A DNA stretch of 41,516 nucleotides from Desulfovibrionaceae bacterium (GTDB taxonomy: Bacteria > Desulfobacterota > Desulfovibrionia > Desulfovibrionales > Desulfovibrionaceae), in the NCBI GenBank assembly GCA_009773665.1, contig WSYE01000026.1, positions 1 to 41,516 of the forward strand, read 5' to 3'. The translations under genes were made by a program, and so were the position numbers. The notes below the pieces were generated by a model that was not told the DNA's origin, ran no database searches, and saw only the letters and a list, made by a program, of their open reading frames with translations. Below are positions 16,609 through 24,618 of the stretch, piece by piece (the first letter of the stretch is position 1; each line of letters starts with the position of its first letter).

Positions 16609-18000
16609 TCAATTCTCCTTCGTCGCGTTGGGAACTGCGTGGGGGGATGCTTCCGGGCTAAACCGGCCAGGCGAAGACTGGGATTTCGCCTCATTGCGAA
16701 GGCGGCGGGACTCGAAATCTGCCTGGGAACGCGGGGAGGGCTCATGCAGCAGGATGCCCGAAAGCGTCCTACAGGCCGCGTCCATGTTCCACTCGGCCTC
16801 GGCCAGACGCCTGCCTTCAAGGCCCATGGCCTGTCTCTTCCCGGCGTCTTCCATCATGTGGACCATGCCCTGAGCGAATTCCTGGACATCGGCGGCCAAA
16901 TAGCCCGTCTCGCCGGGGCGCACGAAATATTTGGCCTCGCCGACGCGGGTGGACACCACGGGCTTGGCACAGGCGTAATACTCGAAAATCTTGGTGGGGC
17001 TCTTGCTCTCGTGGAAAAGCGACGGCGCTACCAGACAATACAGGCCAACATCAATGGACTGAAGGTAGGCGGGCATCTTCTCCGGGGCGAGCCAGGGGGT
17101 GACGTTCACGGAGTACCCGTCATAGTGGTCACGAACCTGGGCGCGGACCTTCTCGAAGTAGTCTCCGCCGCCAACGATGTCGAGCGCGAGGCCTTCGCGC
17201 GTCCCGAGCATGTCGCATGCACGCTTGAAGGCCTCCACCATGAACATCACGTTGTCGTACGTGAAGTCCTGGAAGATGGTTCCCACCCAGGAGAACACCA
17301 CAGGCCCGCCACTGCTTTGCGAATCGGAGTCAGGAGCGGGAACGAAGCGCTCGTGATCCACATACGTGGGGAGCAGAGGCACATGCTCGAAGTGTCTGGA
17401 GAGGCGCTCTTGCAGGCAACGGCTGGAGACTATGCAGGTGTCGCAGTACAGGGCGAAGAAAGGCAGCATGTGCCGGACCTCAAAGCGGTAAAACGCCACG
17501 AAGGCCCGGTAGCTGAGGGTCCAGTCGTCGATGTCCATCACCACGCGTGAGCCGTTCAGCAGCTTGAGAGACAGTGGAACGATGAAATCATAGTTGGGCC
17601 GCTGCTCCATGATAACCATGGGGCCTTTGGGCAGGAGCTGTATAAGAGTCGCCAGATTGATGCAGAACTTCTCCACTTCCCAGATGCGGCGGAAGGGAAA
17701 AGGGAAATGGGCCAGCCGGGCATACTCGTCCCAGTAGGCGAACACCTCGGCGTCCACGCCCTGGCGACGCAGCACCTCGGCGAAGTGGTAGCAGCGCACG
17801 CGGGTGGGGGCCACCTTGTGCCCCTCGTAGGAGAAGAGCAGGACCTTTTCCGGGCGAACCACCCGGCCCCAGGTCCACGGCAGGCGCACAGCCCAGATCA
17901 GCACCACCAGCGCCATCAGGCACAGGGTGAGCACCAGGGCCACGAACTCGTCAATGGGGAACAGAGCCTTGGTCTTGAAAAATTTCGCGTCAATTCGCAT
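16609..18000 (-). CDS. Membrane-anchored family 4 glycosyltransferase
   Basis: 463 aa. An N-terminal hydrophobic helix at about residues 18-40 (FVALVLTLCLMALVVLIWAV) should anchor it to the inner membrane. The GT-B body follows, with FSYEGHKVAPTRVRCYH near the start and VFSWVGTIFQDF, SIDVGLYCLV, SPTKIFEYYACAKPVVST and GETGYLA in the donor-binding half. I chose ATG 18000, preceded by GGGAG; it overlaps the upstream gene by 11 bases. The C-terminal 50 residues are polar and low-complexity. Predicted to add a sugar to a membrane-embedded lipid-linked glycan; donor not deducible. Confidence 0.87.
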   Translation of the reverse strand: MRIDAKFFKTKALFPIDEFVALVLTLCLMALVVLIWAVRLPWTWGRVVRPEKVLLFSYEGHKVAPTRVRCYHFAEVLRRQGVDAEVFAYWDEYARLAHFPFPFRRIWEVEKFCINLATLIQLLPKGPMVIMEQRPNYDFIVPLSLKLLNGSRVVMDIDDWTLSYRAFVAFYRFEVRHMLPFFALYCDTCIVSSRCLQERLSRHFEHVPLLPTYVDHERFVPAPDSDSQSSGGPVVFSWVGTIFQDFTYDNVMFMVEAFKRACDMLGTREGLALDIVGGGDYFEKVRAQVRDHYDGYSVNVTPWLAPEKMPAYLQSIDVGLYCLVAPSLFHESKSPTKIFEYYACAKPVVSTRVGEAKYFVRPGETGYLAADVQEFAQGMVHMMEDAGKRQAMGLEGRRLAEAEWNMDAACRTLSGILLHEPSPRSQADFESRRLRNEAKSQSSPGRFSPEASPHAVPNATKEN

Positions 18001-19687
18001 CCGAACTCCCTTCAGGATACTCTTTGGCCACAAAGGCCGGATCGATCTCCCTGGCGCGGGCGAGAAACCATGCGGCGTCCTGCGCGTTCCCGTCCTGGAT
18101 CAGCAGTCGGGCCATTTCCAGGTTCGTCCTGGCTGCGTCCGGGGCCAGCTCGACGGCCCGGCGCATTTCGGCCAGCGCCTCGGCCATCTGTCCCAGCCCA
18201 GCCAGGGTCAGGCCCAGCCGGAAGTGGAACCACGGGACTTCAGGGTCAAGTCGCGCTGCCTCCAGAAAATGTTCCAGGCTCTCCTGCGGCCGACCCAGGG
18301 CATTCAGAACCATGCCCAGGTCGAAGCGCATCCAGGCATGATTCGGCTTTTCCCGCAACGCATGCAGAATCTGATCCAACGCCTCCGCGTGCCGCCCCAG
18401 CGCAATAAGGGATACACCGTACTGATGGCGAACAAGGGGCGAGACGTATCCCCCGTTCACGAGGCGCTCAAGCATCTGCGCAGCCTCGGCGTGCCGCCCC
18501 TGCCGCCGCAGGCATTCACACAGGTCGATGCGCGCGTACGGATGGTCCGGCCTTGCCTCCAGGACGTTGCGAAAATGGAGCTCTGCCTCTGCGGTGCGCC
18601 CAAGCTCCTTGAGCGACATGCCCATGCCCTGCTCGGCCTCCACTGAGTATTCCCGTGCCAGGGAGGCTTCAAACAGCCGCTTGGCCACATCGCGTTGCCC
18701 CTCGTTCCAGAGGGCGAAGCCCCTCTGGGACAAGCGCTGCGCCTTGCCCTGGAACTGGCAGCCCATGAGGCACAGTGAGCAGCCGCGCCTGAATGCCTGG
18801 AAGCCCTTCCAGCCTTGCGACTCGAAGACCTCGGCGGGCGAGCTCTCGCGCAGGCTGGCCAGGGGGCGGCAGAACAGACAGCCGCGCACCTCCAGGAGCG
18901 AATTGACGAAGAGGAACCGGTCTGCACCGCAGAGCTGACTGGGGCCGCCGGGGCGGACGTAGAACTCCTCAAACTTATCCAACATCTCCAAAGAGTTATC
19001 GACAAAGTCCGGCGCCACCGCCTTGTCGGCTTTGAGCCGCGCGATCTGTCCGGCCAGCGCGCCCAGAAATTGCGGGGTGACTCCGGGCGCTTGGACCGTC
19101 TCTGCGGAGGGAGGGTATACCATGCAAAAGGGATGGTAAGGCTGCACGAGGGCGTGATGCAGGCCGACCGCCCTGGCCAGAGCGGCTATGTCCGCCAACT
19201 CGCCCACGTTTTCTGGATGCACGGTGGTGATGACGCCAAGTTCCACTCCGGAGCGTTCATGTTCCGCAAGCGCCATGATGGCCCGCAGATTGCCCACTGT
19301 GCGCGCGAAAGCCCCGGACTTGCCGCGCAGGGCATCGTGGGCAGCGGGCGACGCCCCGTCGAGGGAGACCTTGATGGAAGCAACGCCAGCTTCCCGCAGG
19401 CGGGAGAACATGGCCGTATCCAGCATGAGGCCGTTGCTGACCACCTGCACGCTGTCGAACACCCGGCAGGCCTCGACGCAGAGCGCAACGAACTGAGGGT
19501 GCATGAGCGGTTCTCCCCCGGTGAGGGTCGCCAGGCGAACGCCCGCCTCGGCCAGGGGTCTGAAGACCCTCGCCGCCACGAGTTGCGCAGGTTCGCCGGG
19601 GCCGGTCCGCTCCGGCAGGTAGCAGCCCGGACAGGCCAGGTTGCACCGTTCGGTGGCCTGGAAATGGAGAATTTCCGGTGTCCGCAT
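17990..19687 (-). CDS. Radical SAM-TPR fusion protein
   Basis: 565 aa in two clear parts. Residues 1-315 are a radical SAM enzyme: C15, C19, C22 (ERCNLACPGC), TLTGGEPLMHP, KVSLDGASPAAHD, and a SPASM-like cluster region with Cys at 253, 270, 273, 303, 306 and 310. Residues from about 320 to 555 are six or so tetratricopeptide repeats, shown by recurring patterns such as LGRTAEAELHFRNVLEARPDH, GRHAEALDQI and GRPQESLEHFLEAARLDP. TPRs commonly bind protein or peptide partners. The combination suggests an enzyme tethered to a partner or acting on a protein substrate. It overlaps the following GT4 by 11 bases. Confidence 0.88.
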   Translation of the reverse strand: MRTPEILHFQATERCNLACPGCYLPERTGPGEPAQLVAARVFRPLAEAGVRLATLTGGEPLMHPQFVALCVEACRVFDSVQVVSNGLMLDTAMFSRLREAGVASIKVSLDGASPAAHDALRGKSGAFARTVGNLRAIMALAEHERSGVELGVITTVHPENVGELADIAALARAVGLHHALVQPYHPFCMVYPPSAETVQAPGVTPQFLGALAGQIARLKADKAVAPDFVDNSLEMLDKFEEFYVRPGGPSQLCGADRFLFVNSLLEVRGCLFCRPLASLRESSPAEVFESQGWKGFQAFRRGCSLCLMGCQFQGKAQRLSQRGFALWNEGQRDVAKRLFEASLAREYSVEAEQGMGMSLKELGRTAEAELHFRNVLEARPDHPYARIDLCECLRRQGRHAEAAQMLERLVNGGYVSPLVRHQYGVSLIALGRHAEALDQILHALREKPNHAWMRFDLGMVLNALGRPQESLEHFLEAARLDPEVPWFHFRLGLTLAGLGQMAEALAEMRRAVELAPDAARTNLEMARLLIQDGNAQDAAWFLARAREIDPAFVAKEYPEGSSDAN

Positions 19688-19696
19688 GCCCTTTCC

Positions 19697-21142
19697 CTAG
19701 TCCGCAACGCCTGCGCAGCCAGCGCACTCGACGCCACGCCGCATGTACAGGCGCTCCATATAGGAGTGCCCTTTGGTGTAGGCGTCCAGGCCCTGCCAGG
19801 GAGAGAAAGAGACCATGATCTCCTTGAAGTTCCTGAGCCTGGGGAACACCGCCGTGGGGTAGCCCTTGTAGGGAGGGTGGCAGGACAGGTTCTCGTGGTA
19901 GAAGTAGCGCCCGCTGACCCTGTCCACCTGCCTGAAGTACTCCTCGATGGTCGCGTACTCCATCTCGGAGAAGCTGATGGTGTTTATGAGCAGGTCCGCC
20001 GCGCGGTCCGCAAGTTTGGGCAGCATGAAGTTGGGCATCATGACGGCGTCGTAGTTGCGCAGGAGTTCCTCGTCCAGGACCAGCTCCGGGGAGTCATAGA
20101 GCAGGATGCGACGGTCCGGAAAGGCCATGGAAAGATAATAGGAGGCGACAATGAGGTTCTCCGGGAGGTCGAAGTCCACATATGTCACACCGGGGGAGCG
20201 CTTGAGCAGGTTGTAGGCGAAGCCGCCGAAACCGCCGCCGATCTCGGCCACCACGGGCCTGTCCACGCCTTCAAGCAACGTGGCGCAACGGTAGGCGCGG
20301 GCATGGTTGGGAAAGGAGTTCCAGTTGATGATGCTGCCTTCCACGTCGTAGCCGTAAGGGTTTCCGATGGGCGGCATGCTCGTCTCTTCCACCGAGGCCT
20401 TGCCGTCCAGCAGGGCCATCCACACCTCAAGGTTGTGCTGCATCCAGGTGTCGTGCCTGGAATCCAGGAAGGAGCGGTAGGCGCGCTCCCCTCCCATGAT
20501 GGATTCGCTCAGCCCGTTGCGGCAAAAGTTTCCCAGGGCTTCGGCCAGGGCGTGGGCATCGCCCCGCCGGGTGATGTCGTAGAGATCGCCGCGCGTGGAC
20601 TTGAGGACGCCCCCCCAGTTCTTGCCCACCTGGTACAACTGGCAGACGTTGCCGGCGCATTCCTGGGCCAGGATGTAGGCGTCCATGAGCCGCCTGGCTA
20701 TGTCCACCTGAGCTTCGAGGGGCACAGGAGAGGCTATGTCCCCTTCCGTCTTGCCTCTGATCTCCAGGCCTGAGGTCACCGTGTCCAGTTCGCCCCCGTT
20801 GCCCAGCGCGTAGCGGTTGAAATACAGGCGCGGGGAAGCGCCTAGGTGCGCCATAACTTCCTGGGTGTGGCGGTGGTAGGCAAGCATCCGCTCGCGCTCA
20901 TACCCAAGGCCGACGGCTTGTTCGGTGATGGCGTCGAAGGAATGGCTGACAACCAGGACGTAGTCGGGAGAAAACTCCGTCAGCCGTGCCGGCGACACTG
21001 TTTCCAGGCCTTCGCACCACGTGCCCCACTTACCGGGGTCGTTATCGAAAATGGCCAGGATTTCCACCCCGGCCCTGCGGCAGGAGTCGATAATCCGGTC
21101 AATGCCGAAAGCTTTGCCCCAAAGGCAGATCCGCATGCTCAT
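19697..21142 (-). CDS. Putative sugar O-methyltransferase
   Basis: 481 aa. The first 60 residues form a nucleotide-binding-like strand-helix unit (RICLWGKAFGIDRII, IFDNDPGKWG), similar to leads of other glycan-locus methyltransferases. The C-terminal half contains a SAM site (VAEIGGGFGGFAYNLL) and the pattern YVDFDLPENLIVASYYL, typical of the proteins named putative sugar O-methyltransferase. ATG 21142 is used; a second ATG two codons on is equally possible. Nine bases separate its stop from the radical SAM-TPR start. It probably caps or decorates a sugar hydroxyl of the surface or flagellar glycan. Confidence 0.8.
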   Translation of the reverse strand: MSMRICLWGKAFGIDRIIDSCRRAGVEILAIFDNDPGKWGTWCEGLETVSPARLTEFSPDYVLVVSHSFDAITEQAVGLGYERERMLAYHRHTQEVMAHLGASPRLYFNRYALGNGGELDTVTSGLEIRGKTEGDIASPVPLEAQVDIARRLMDAYILAQECAGNVCQLYQVGKNWGGVLKSTRGDLYDITRRGDAHALAEALGNFCRNGLSESIMGGERAYRSFLDSRHDTWMQHNLEVWMALLDGKASVEETSMPPIGNPYGYDVEGSIINWNSFPNHARAYRCATLLEGVDRPVVAEIGGGFGGFAYNLLKRSPGVTYVDFDLPENLIVASYYLSMAFPDRRILLYDSPELVLDEELLRNYDAVMMPNFMLPKLADRAADLLINTISFSEMEYATIEEYFRQVDRVSGRYFYHENLSCHPPYKGYPTAVFPRLRNFKEIMVSFSPWQGLDAYTKGHSYMERLYMRRGVECAGCAGVAD

Positions 21143-21218
21143 TGAGCGCTCCCATGTGGTGAAGACATCCCCACTCCCTTTGCCCGCCCGCGTTCCCGCC
21201 GCCTGCGACCGGAGCAGC

Positions 21219-22076
21219 CTAACACGGCCCGCTCCGCCTCATCCACAGATCGATCCAATCCTTGGCGCATGTGTAAGGCACCAACGCTAGGCTCACGGCC
21301 AGGCGGGGCAGATCGCGATCAGCAATGTCCTTCCTGATGCTTCCCCACAGCCGTTGCAGATTGCGACTGTTCGATGCCCACGTTCCGGCTAGGGACGGCT
21401 CCTGAAAGCACCCATAATAGTACCACTTCCAGTAGTTGAGCATGACGGAACGAACGGTATCGCGGCGAAGATGCATGCACTTGGCGTGAGGCGTGTAAAT
21501 CAGCACGTGCCTGTCGCGGATTAACTCGCAGAGTTTTACGTCTTCGGCGTTGGTCCGGCAGCGCACGTTGTAGAGCCCCGCATCGTAAAGGGCTTCACGC
21601 CGGAAAAGAGAGTTCGATCCCCAGATAAACGGGGGCCTGTAAATGCGCTCCGGGCCACGCCGCTGCAGCATGTGGTTGGCGCGCCAGCGATCCGCCAGAA
21701 CCTCCTGAAAGGCTTCCAGCAACTCCCCGCCCACCCCGGACACATCCTCGCCCATCTCCTCCACCAGCCGGGCCAGCCAGTCTGGCTGGGGGGCCACGTC
21801 CGAATCCACCGAGGCCACCAGATCACAATGCGCTTCGCGCACGCCGGTGTTGCGGGCCGAGGCCAGCCCCAGGTTCTTCGGATGGCGAATCACCCGCAGG
21901 GGATAGCGCGACGTGGGAATCCAGGCTTCGGCCACGGCCACGGTGTCGTCCGTGGAACCGTCGTCGATGACCATGACATCGGACAGGGGGTACGTCTGTG
22001 CCATGACGGCCGCCAGCACCCTGTCCAGGTAGCCTGCGGCGTTATAGCACGGGATGTAAAGGCTTACTGCGCTCAC
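21219..22076 (-). CDS. Family 2 glycosyltransferase
   Basis: 285 aa GT-A glycosyltransferase. Visible motifs: SLYIPCYNAAGYLD at the N-terminus, VIDDGSTDDT, NLGLASARNTGVREA, and the metal-binding SVDSDVAP, with the later RTNAEDVKLC corresponding to the acceptor-site ED. GTG at 22076 overlaps the stop of the small upstream gene (GTGA), which favours it over an ATG at 22103 that would add nine unconserved residues. A 76-base gap without visible features separates it from the methyltransferase gene. C-terminal hydrophobic segments are weak, so I predict a peripheral membrane enzyme. Confidence 0.9.
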   Translation of the reverse strand: MSAVSLYIPCYNAAGYLDRVLAAVMAQTYPLSDVMVIDDGSTDDTVAVAEAWIPTSRYPLRVIRHPKNLGLASARNTGVREAHCDLVASVDSDVAPQPDWLARLVEEMGEDVSGVGGELLEAFQEVLADRWRANHMLQRRGPERIYRPPFIWGSNSLFRREALYDAGLYNVRCRTNAEDVKLCELIRDRHVLIYTPHAKCMHLRRDTVRSVMLNYWKWYYYGCFQEPSLAGTWASNSRNLQRLWGSIRKDIADRDLPRLAVSLALVPYTCAKDWIDLWMRRSGPC

Positions 22077-22408
22077 CGGGCGACCTCCCGGTTGGTGCGG
22101 CATCCGGCGAAGAAATTGTGGCGACCTCCCGGCAGGGCGTCCCAGGGGCCTGAGAGGACATCACCGCGTGTGGCCCGGAATGATCTGCAGATGATGAAAA
22201 CGTCTTTGAAATACACCGTGTTGAACTCCTGAGCGGCCAGAGCCTTTATCATTGCGACGTCCCGCGCGTCCAGTCGGCACCCGCAAAACAGGCCGACGCA
22301 ACCGTCCTGCCCATATGCATCATGTGTGCCCACCAGCCAATCATGCCGCACGCCGGACATTACCGGCCCATACTCGTCAAAATCATGACGCACGCGAATT
22401 CTGCGCAC
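22073..22408 (-). CDS. Small protein of unknown function, 111 aa
   Basis: I do not recognise this protein. The GTG at 22408 starts two bases after the stop of the radical SAM gene, and the stop overlaps the GTG of the GT2 gene (GTGA), so it fits exactly into the operon. It has five Cys, including a GLFCGCRLD cluster, and a hydrophobic beta-like stretch (FNTVYFKDVFIICRSF). There is no signal peptide or membrane helix. Its third codon positions are less GC-rich than those of its neighbours, hinting at separate acquisition or relaxed constraint. A longer open frame upstream to 22609 overlaps the radical SAM gene in another frame and is rejected. Confidence 0.6.
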   Translation of the reverse strand: MRRIRVRHDFDEYGPVMSGVRHDWLVGTHDAYGQDGCVGLFCGCRLDARDVAMIKALAAQEFNTVYFKDVFIICRSFRATRGDVLSGPWDALPGGRHNFFAGCRTNREVAR

Positions 22409-22410
22409 CC

Positions 22411-23682
22411 TCAGGCAGACACTGCCCTGACGAGCCCCCGCATGTCGGCCTTCTGGCCGAGCTTCACCACGAAGGCCCGGGCGTAGTCCAGGCGGTCCTG
22501 AAGCAGCGGCCCGCGCGTCTCCAGGGACGCAAACGGTCGCAGTTCCCCGTCGCCGTAGAGTTCCAGGTAGCCCCGGTTCAGGCCGTCGCAGGCCCCGCGC
22601 GCCGCGCATCCGCCGCAGGCTTCGGCGAACACCGTGAAGGATTCACCGCGCCGCCCGATCAATCGCACACCGTTCTCCAGGATTTCGTCCAGGGGCACGT
22701 AAACGTGCGGCGGCCTCACGCCGTCCGGCGGCAGCTCCACGGCCTGGGCGCAATAGGCCGGTTCGCGGTCCGGGTTGCAGGCGCGGTTGCGCCACTCGTA
22801 GGGGTCGAACTGCTGGCCCATCACGCCGACCACGTGCCTGCGCAGCTCAGGAAAAGCGCACAGCGGCGCGTAGCGGATGTTCACGGCCACGCCCGCGCGC
22901 GTGAGGATCTCCACCGCCCGCGAAAGCCTTGGCTCGATGGCCCGGTAGCTCTCCTGTACGCCCGCAGCCTTGGCCGAGCCGGACCAGGCGTGGTAGGCGT
23001 TGAACAGGATGAAGTTGTGCTGGAACACGCCGTGATCGGTGCTGACACGGGCGATGTCCTCAAGCATGGGGGTGCTGCCCCGAAATACGACGGAGTTGGC
23101 CCCGTACTGGACGGCCTGGCGGTCCAGATGGCTCATCACCCGGCGCAGGCGCTCGAAACTCCCTCCGGTGAAGTCCTTGAACACGGCCTCGTCCACTGCG
23201 TGCAGGGAGAAAAGAAAGTCGGACAGACCGGCGTCCAGAAGGTCGTCTAGCAGGTACTTGGCGCAGCGTTTGCCGGGCTTGCCCAGAAGTTGCCCCAGGG
23301 TGATGACTCGCGAGGACAGGCCAAGCTCGTCGTGGGCGTAGCGGATGATCTCCGCCAGGTCCTCGTGCAGGGTAGGTTCGCCCCCGGTTACGTCGAAGCG
23401 CTCGAAGCCCTGCTCCTTGAACAGGCGCAGGATCTCCTTGCAGTCCGCCGTGGAGCGTAGCCCCGCCTTGCGAAGCGGCGCGAACTGGTCCTCGGAGCCG
23501 TCGAAGAAGGAGTAGTAGCAGAAGCGGCAGGAGTGCACGCATTTGAGCCCCAGGTCCAGGACGCCGCTGCGGGCGGGAGCGCCTGGCTGATGCAGGTAAT
23601 GGTCCGGCGCGCTCGTTGCCACGCCGCCAGGTCCGGCTGGCTTTTCGGCCTGAGCCGCTCTTGAGGAATCGGGACCGGTCAC
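22411..23682 (-). CDS. Radical SAM protein with Cys-rich C-terminus
   Basis: 423 aa. The first 40 residues are Ala/Pro-rich and probably disordered. The cluster motif is C48, C52, C55 (LKCVHSCRFC), followed by VTGGEPTLHEDL and FLFSLHAVDE, and a C-terminal segment EACGGCAARGAC that could ligate an auxiliary cluster, as in SPASM proteins. GTG at 23682 is preceded by GGAGGG within the end of the upstream GT2 gene, and the two genes nearly touch. The substrate is unknown. The intact GGEP motif and all three cysteines argue that it is active. Confidence 0.86.
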   Translation of the reverse strand: MTGPDSSRAAQAEKPAGPGGVATSAPDHYLHQPGAPARSGVLDLGLKCVHSCRFCYYSFFDGSEDQFAPLRKAGLRSTADCKEILRLFKEQGFERFDVTGGEPTLHEDLAEIIRYAHDELGLSSRVITLGQLLGKPGKRCAKYLLDDLLDAGLSDFLFSLHAVDEAVFKDFTGGSFERLRRVMSHLDRQAVQYGANSVVFRGSTPMLEDIARVSTDHGVFQHNFILFNAYHAWSGSAKAAGVQESYRAIEPRLSRAVEILTRAGVAVNIRYAPLCAFPELRRHVVGVMGQQFDPYEWRNRACNPDREPAYCAQAVELPPDGVRPPHVYVPLDEILENGVRLIGRRGESFTVFAEACGGCAARGACDGLNRGYLELYGDGELRPFASLETRGPLLQDRLDYARAFVVKLGQKADMRGLVRAVSA

Positions 23683-23684
23683 GC

Positions 23685-24488
23685 TCAGCCCTCCATTTTG
23701 TCCAGGTGCGCCCTGGCTTTCAACACCAGGGCCTTGGACTCGTTTATCAGGCGCTGCCAGTTCTGCGGGGCGTGGATGTGCACCTCGCGCCCACCGGAGT
23801 GGTCGCGCTTGGCGAACAGGGCCTGCGAAATGTGGGTGAAGCGCGCGCCGCCCATGGCGAAGCGCAGGAACAGGTCGTGGTCGTGCGCCAGGAGCGTCTC
23901 GTCATAGAGGCCGTGACGCTCATGCAGCTCGCGGAGGTAGAGCTTGGCGTCGCCGCACAGGTACCAGTCCGCGAAGGAGCGCCGGAAGCTGTATTCCGGC
24001 AGATCGAAACGCCTGACCACCCGGAAAGCGTCGTCCACGATGAGCATGTCCGCGTAGGCGAAATCCGCCGGGGTGTCCTCAAGCGCCCGCGAAAGCGTGG
24101 AGATCATATGCGGCATGCACCAGTCGTCCGAGGGCACGTAGGTGCAGGCCTCACCTGTGCAGGCCGTAAACCCCGTGTTCAGGGCGGCTGCCAGCCCCCG
24201 GTTCTCCGGATGGGTGAGGACCGTGAGCGTTCGCCCAGCCGAGGGATAACGCGGATGGTGCACGCGCTCCAGGGTATCCGTGCGCGGCTCATAGAAGCTT
24301 GCGAAGGAGACGCTGCCGCCTTCCACGCACTGCTGATACTGGGCCAGCACGGCCTGCGTGTCGTCGGTGGAGCCGTCGTTCACCACGATGATCTCCAGGT
24401 CCGGGTGGTCCTGGAACCACAGGGAATCCAGGCATGCCGCCAGATATCCGGCCTGGTTGAAGGTCGGCACCACTACCGATGCTTTCAT
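23685..24488 (-). CDS. Family 2 glycosyltransferase, first gene of leftward operon
   Basis: 267 aa GT-A enzyme. SVVVPTFNQAGYLAACLDSL, IIVVNDGSTDDT and YVPSDDWCMP (the DXD-equivalent) are visible, and LLAHDHDLFLRFAMGG is the acceptor-side motif. ATG 24488 has GGGAG five to nine bases upstream and gives the standard N-terminal strand directly; the longer frame to 24602 is unconserved. It heads the ten-gene leftward operon and is divergent from the Maf gene, so the 130-base gap between them should hold both promoters. Confidence 0.9.
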   Translation of the reverse strand: MKASVVVPTFNQAGYLAACLDSLWFQDHPDLEIIVVNDGSTDDTQAVLAQYQQCVEGGSVSFASFYEPRTDTLERVHHPRYPSAGRTLTVLTHPENRGLAAALNTGFTACTGEACTYVPSDDWCMPHMISTLSRALEDTPADFAYADMLIVDDAFRVVRRFDLPEYSFRRSFADWYLCGDAKLYLRELHERHGLYDETLLAHDHDLFLRFAMGGARFTHISQALFAKRDHSGGREVHIHAPQNWQRLINESKALVLKARAHLDKMEG

Positions 24489-24561
24489 GCGTCTCCCGCC
24501 TGGGGTTCGTGTTCGGGTCGGGCGCGGCAAATTCCGCCGCGTTCCCGGCATATTGCAAGAA

Positions 24562-24599
24562 GCTCTCCCGCAAGGCAATCGGTTGCCTTCCGAGGGAGC
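24562..24599. promoter_or_regulatory. Hairpin in the divergent control region of the glycan operons
   Basis: Perfect seven-pair stem AAGGCAA (24572-24578) with TTGCCTT (24583-24589) around a TCGG loop, extended outward by a partly paired nine-base segment on each side. It lies 20 bases before the Maf start, in its probable leader, and upstream of the leftward operon. It could be an operator, an attenuator for Maf or a remnant. It does not end in a T-run, so it is not an obvious terminator. Confidence 0.4.
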
Positions 24600-24618
24600 C
24601 ATGGGATAGGCTCACGAA

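Noticed and set aside
15201..16661. 486-codon open frame on the + strand
   Set aside because: Antisense shadow of the B12-type radical SAM gene; no recognisable domain.
18815..20773. 652-codon open frame on the + strand
   Set aside because: Antisense to the radical SAM-TPR and O-methyltransferase genes, both of which have complete motifs on the - strand.
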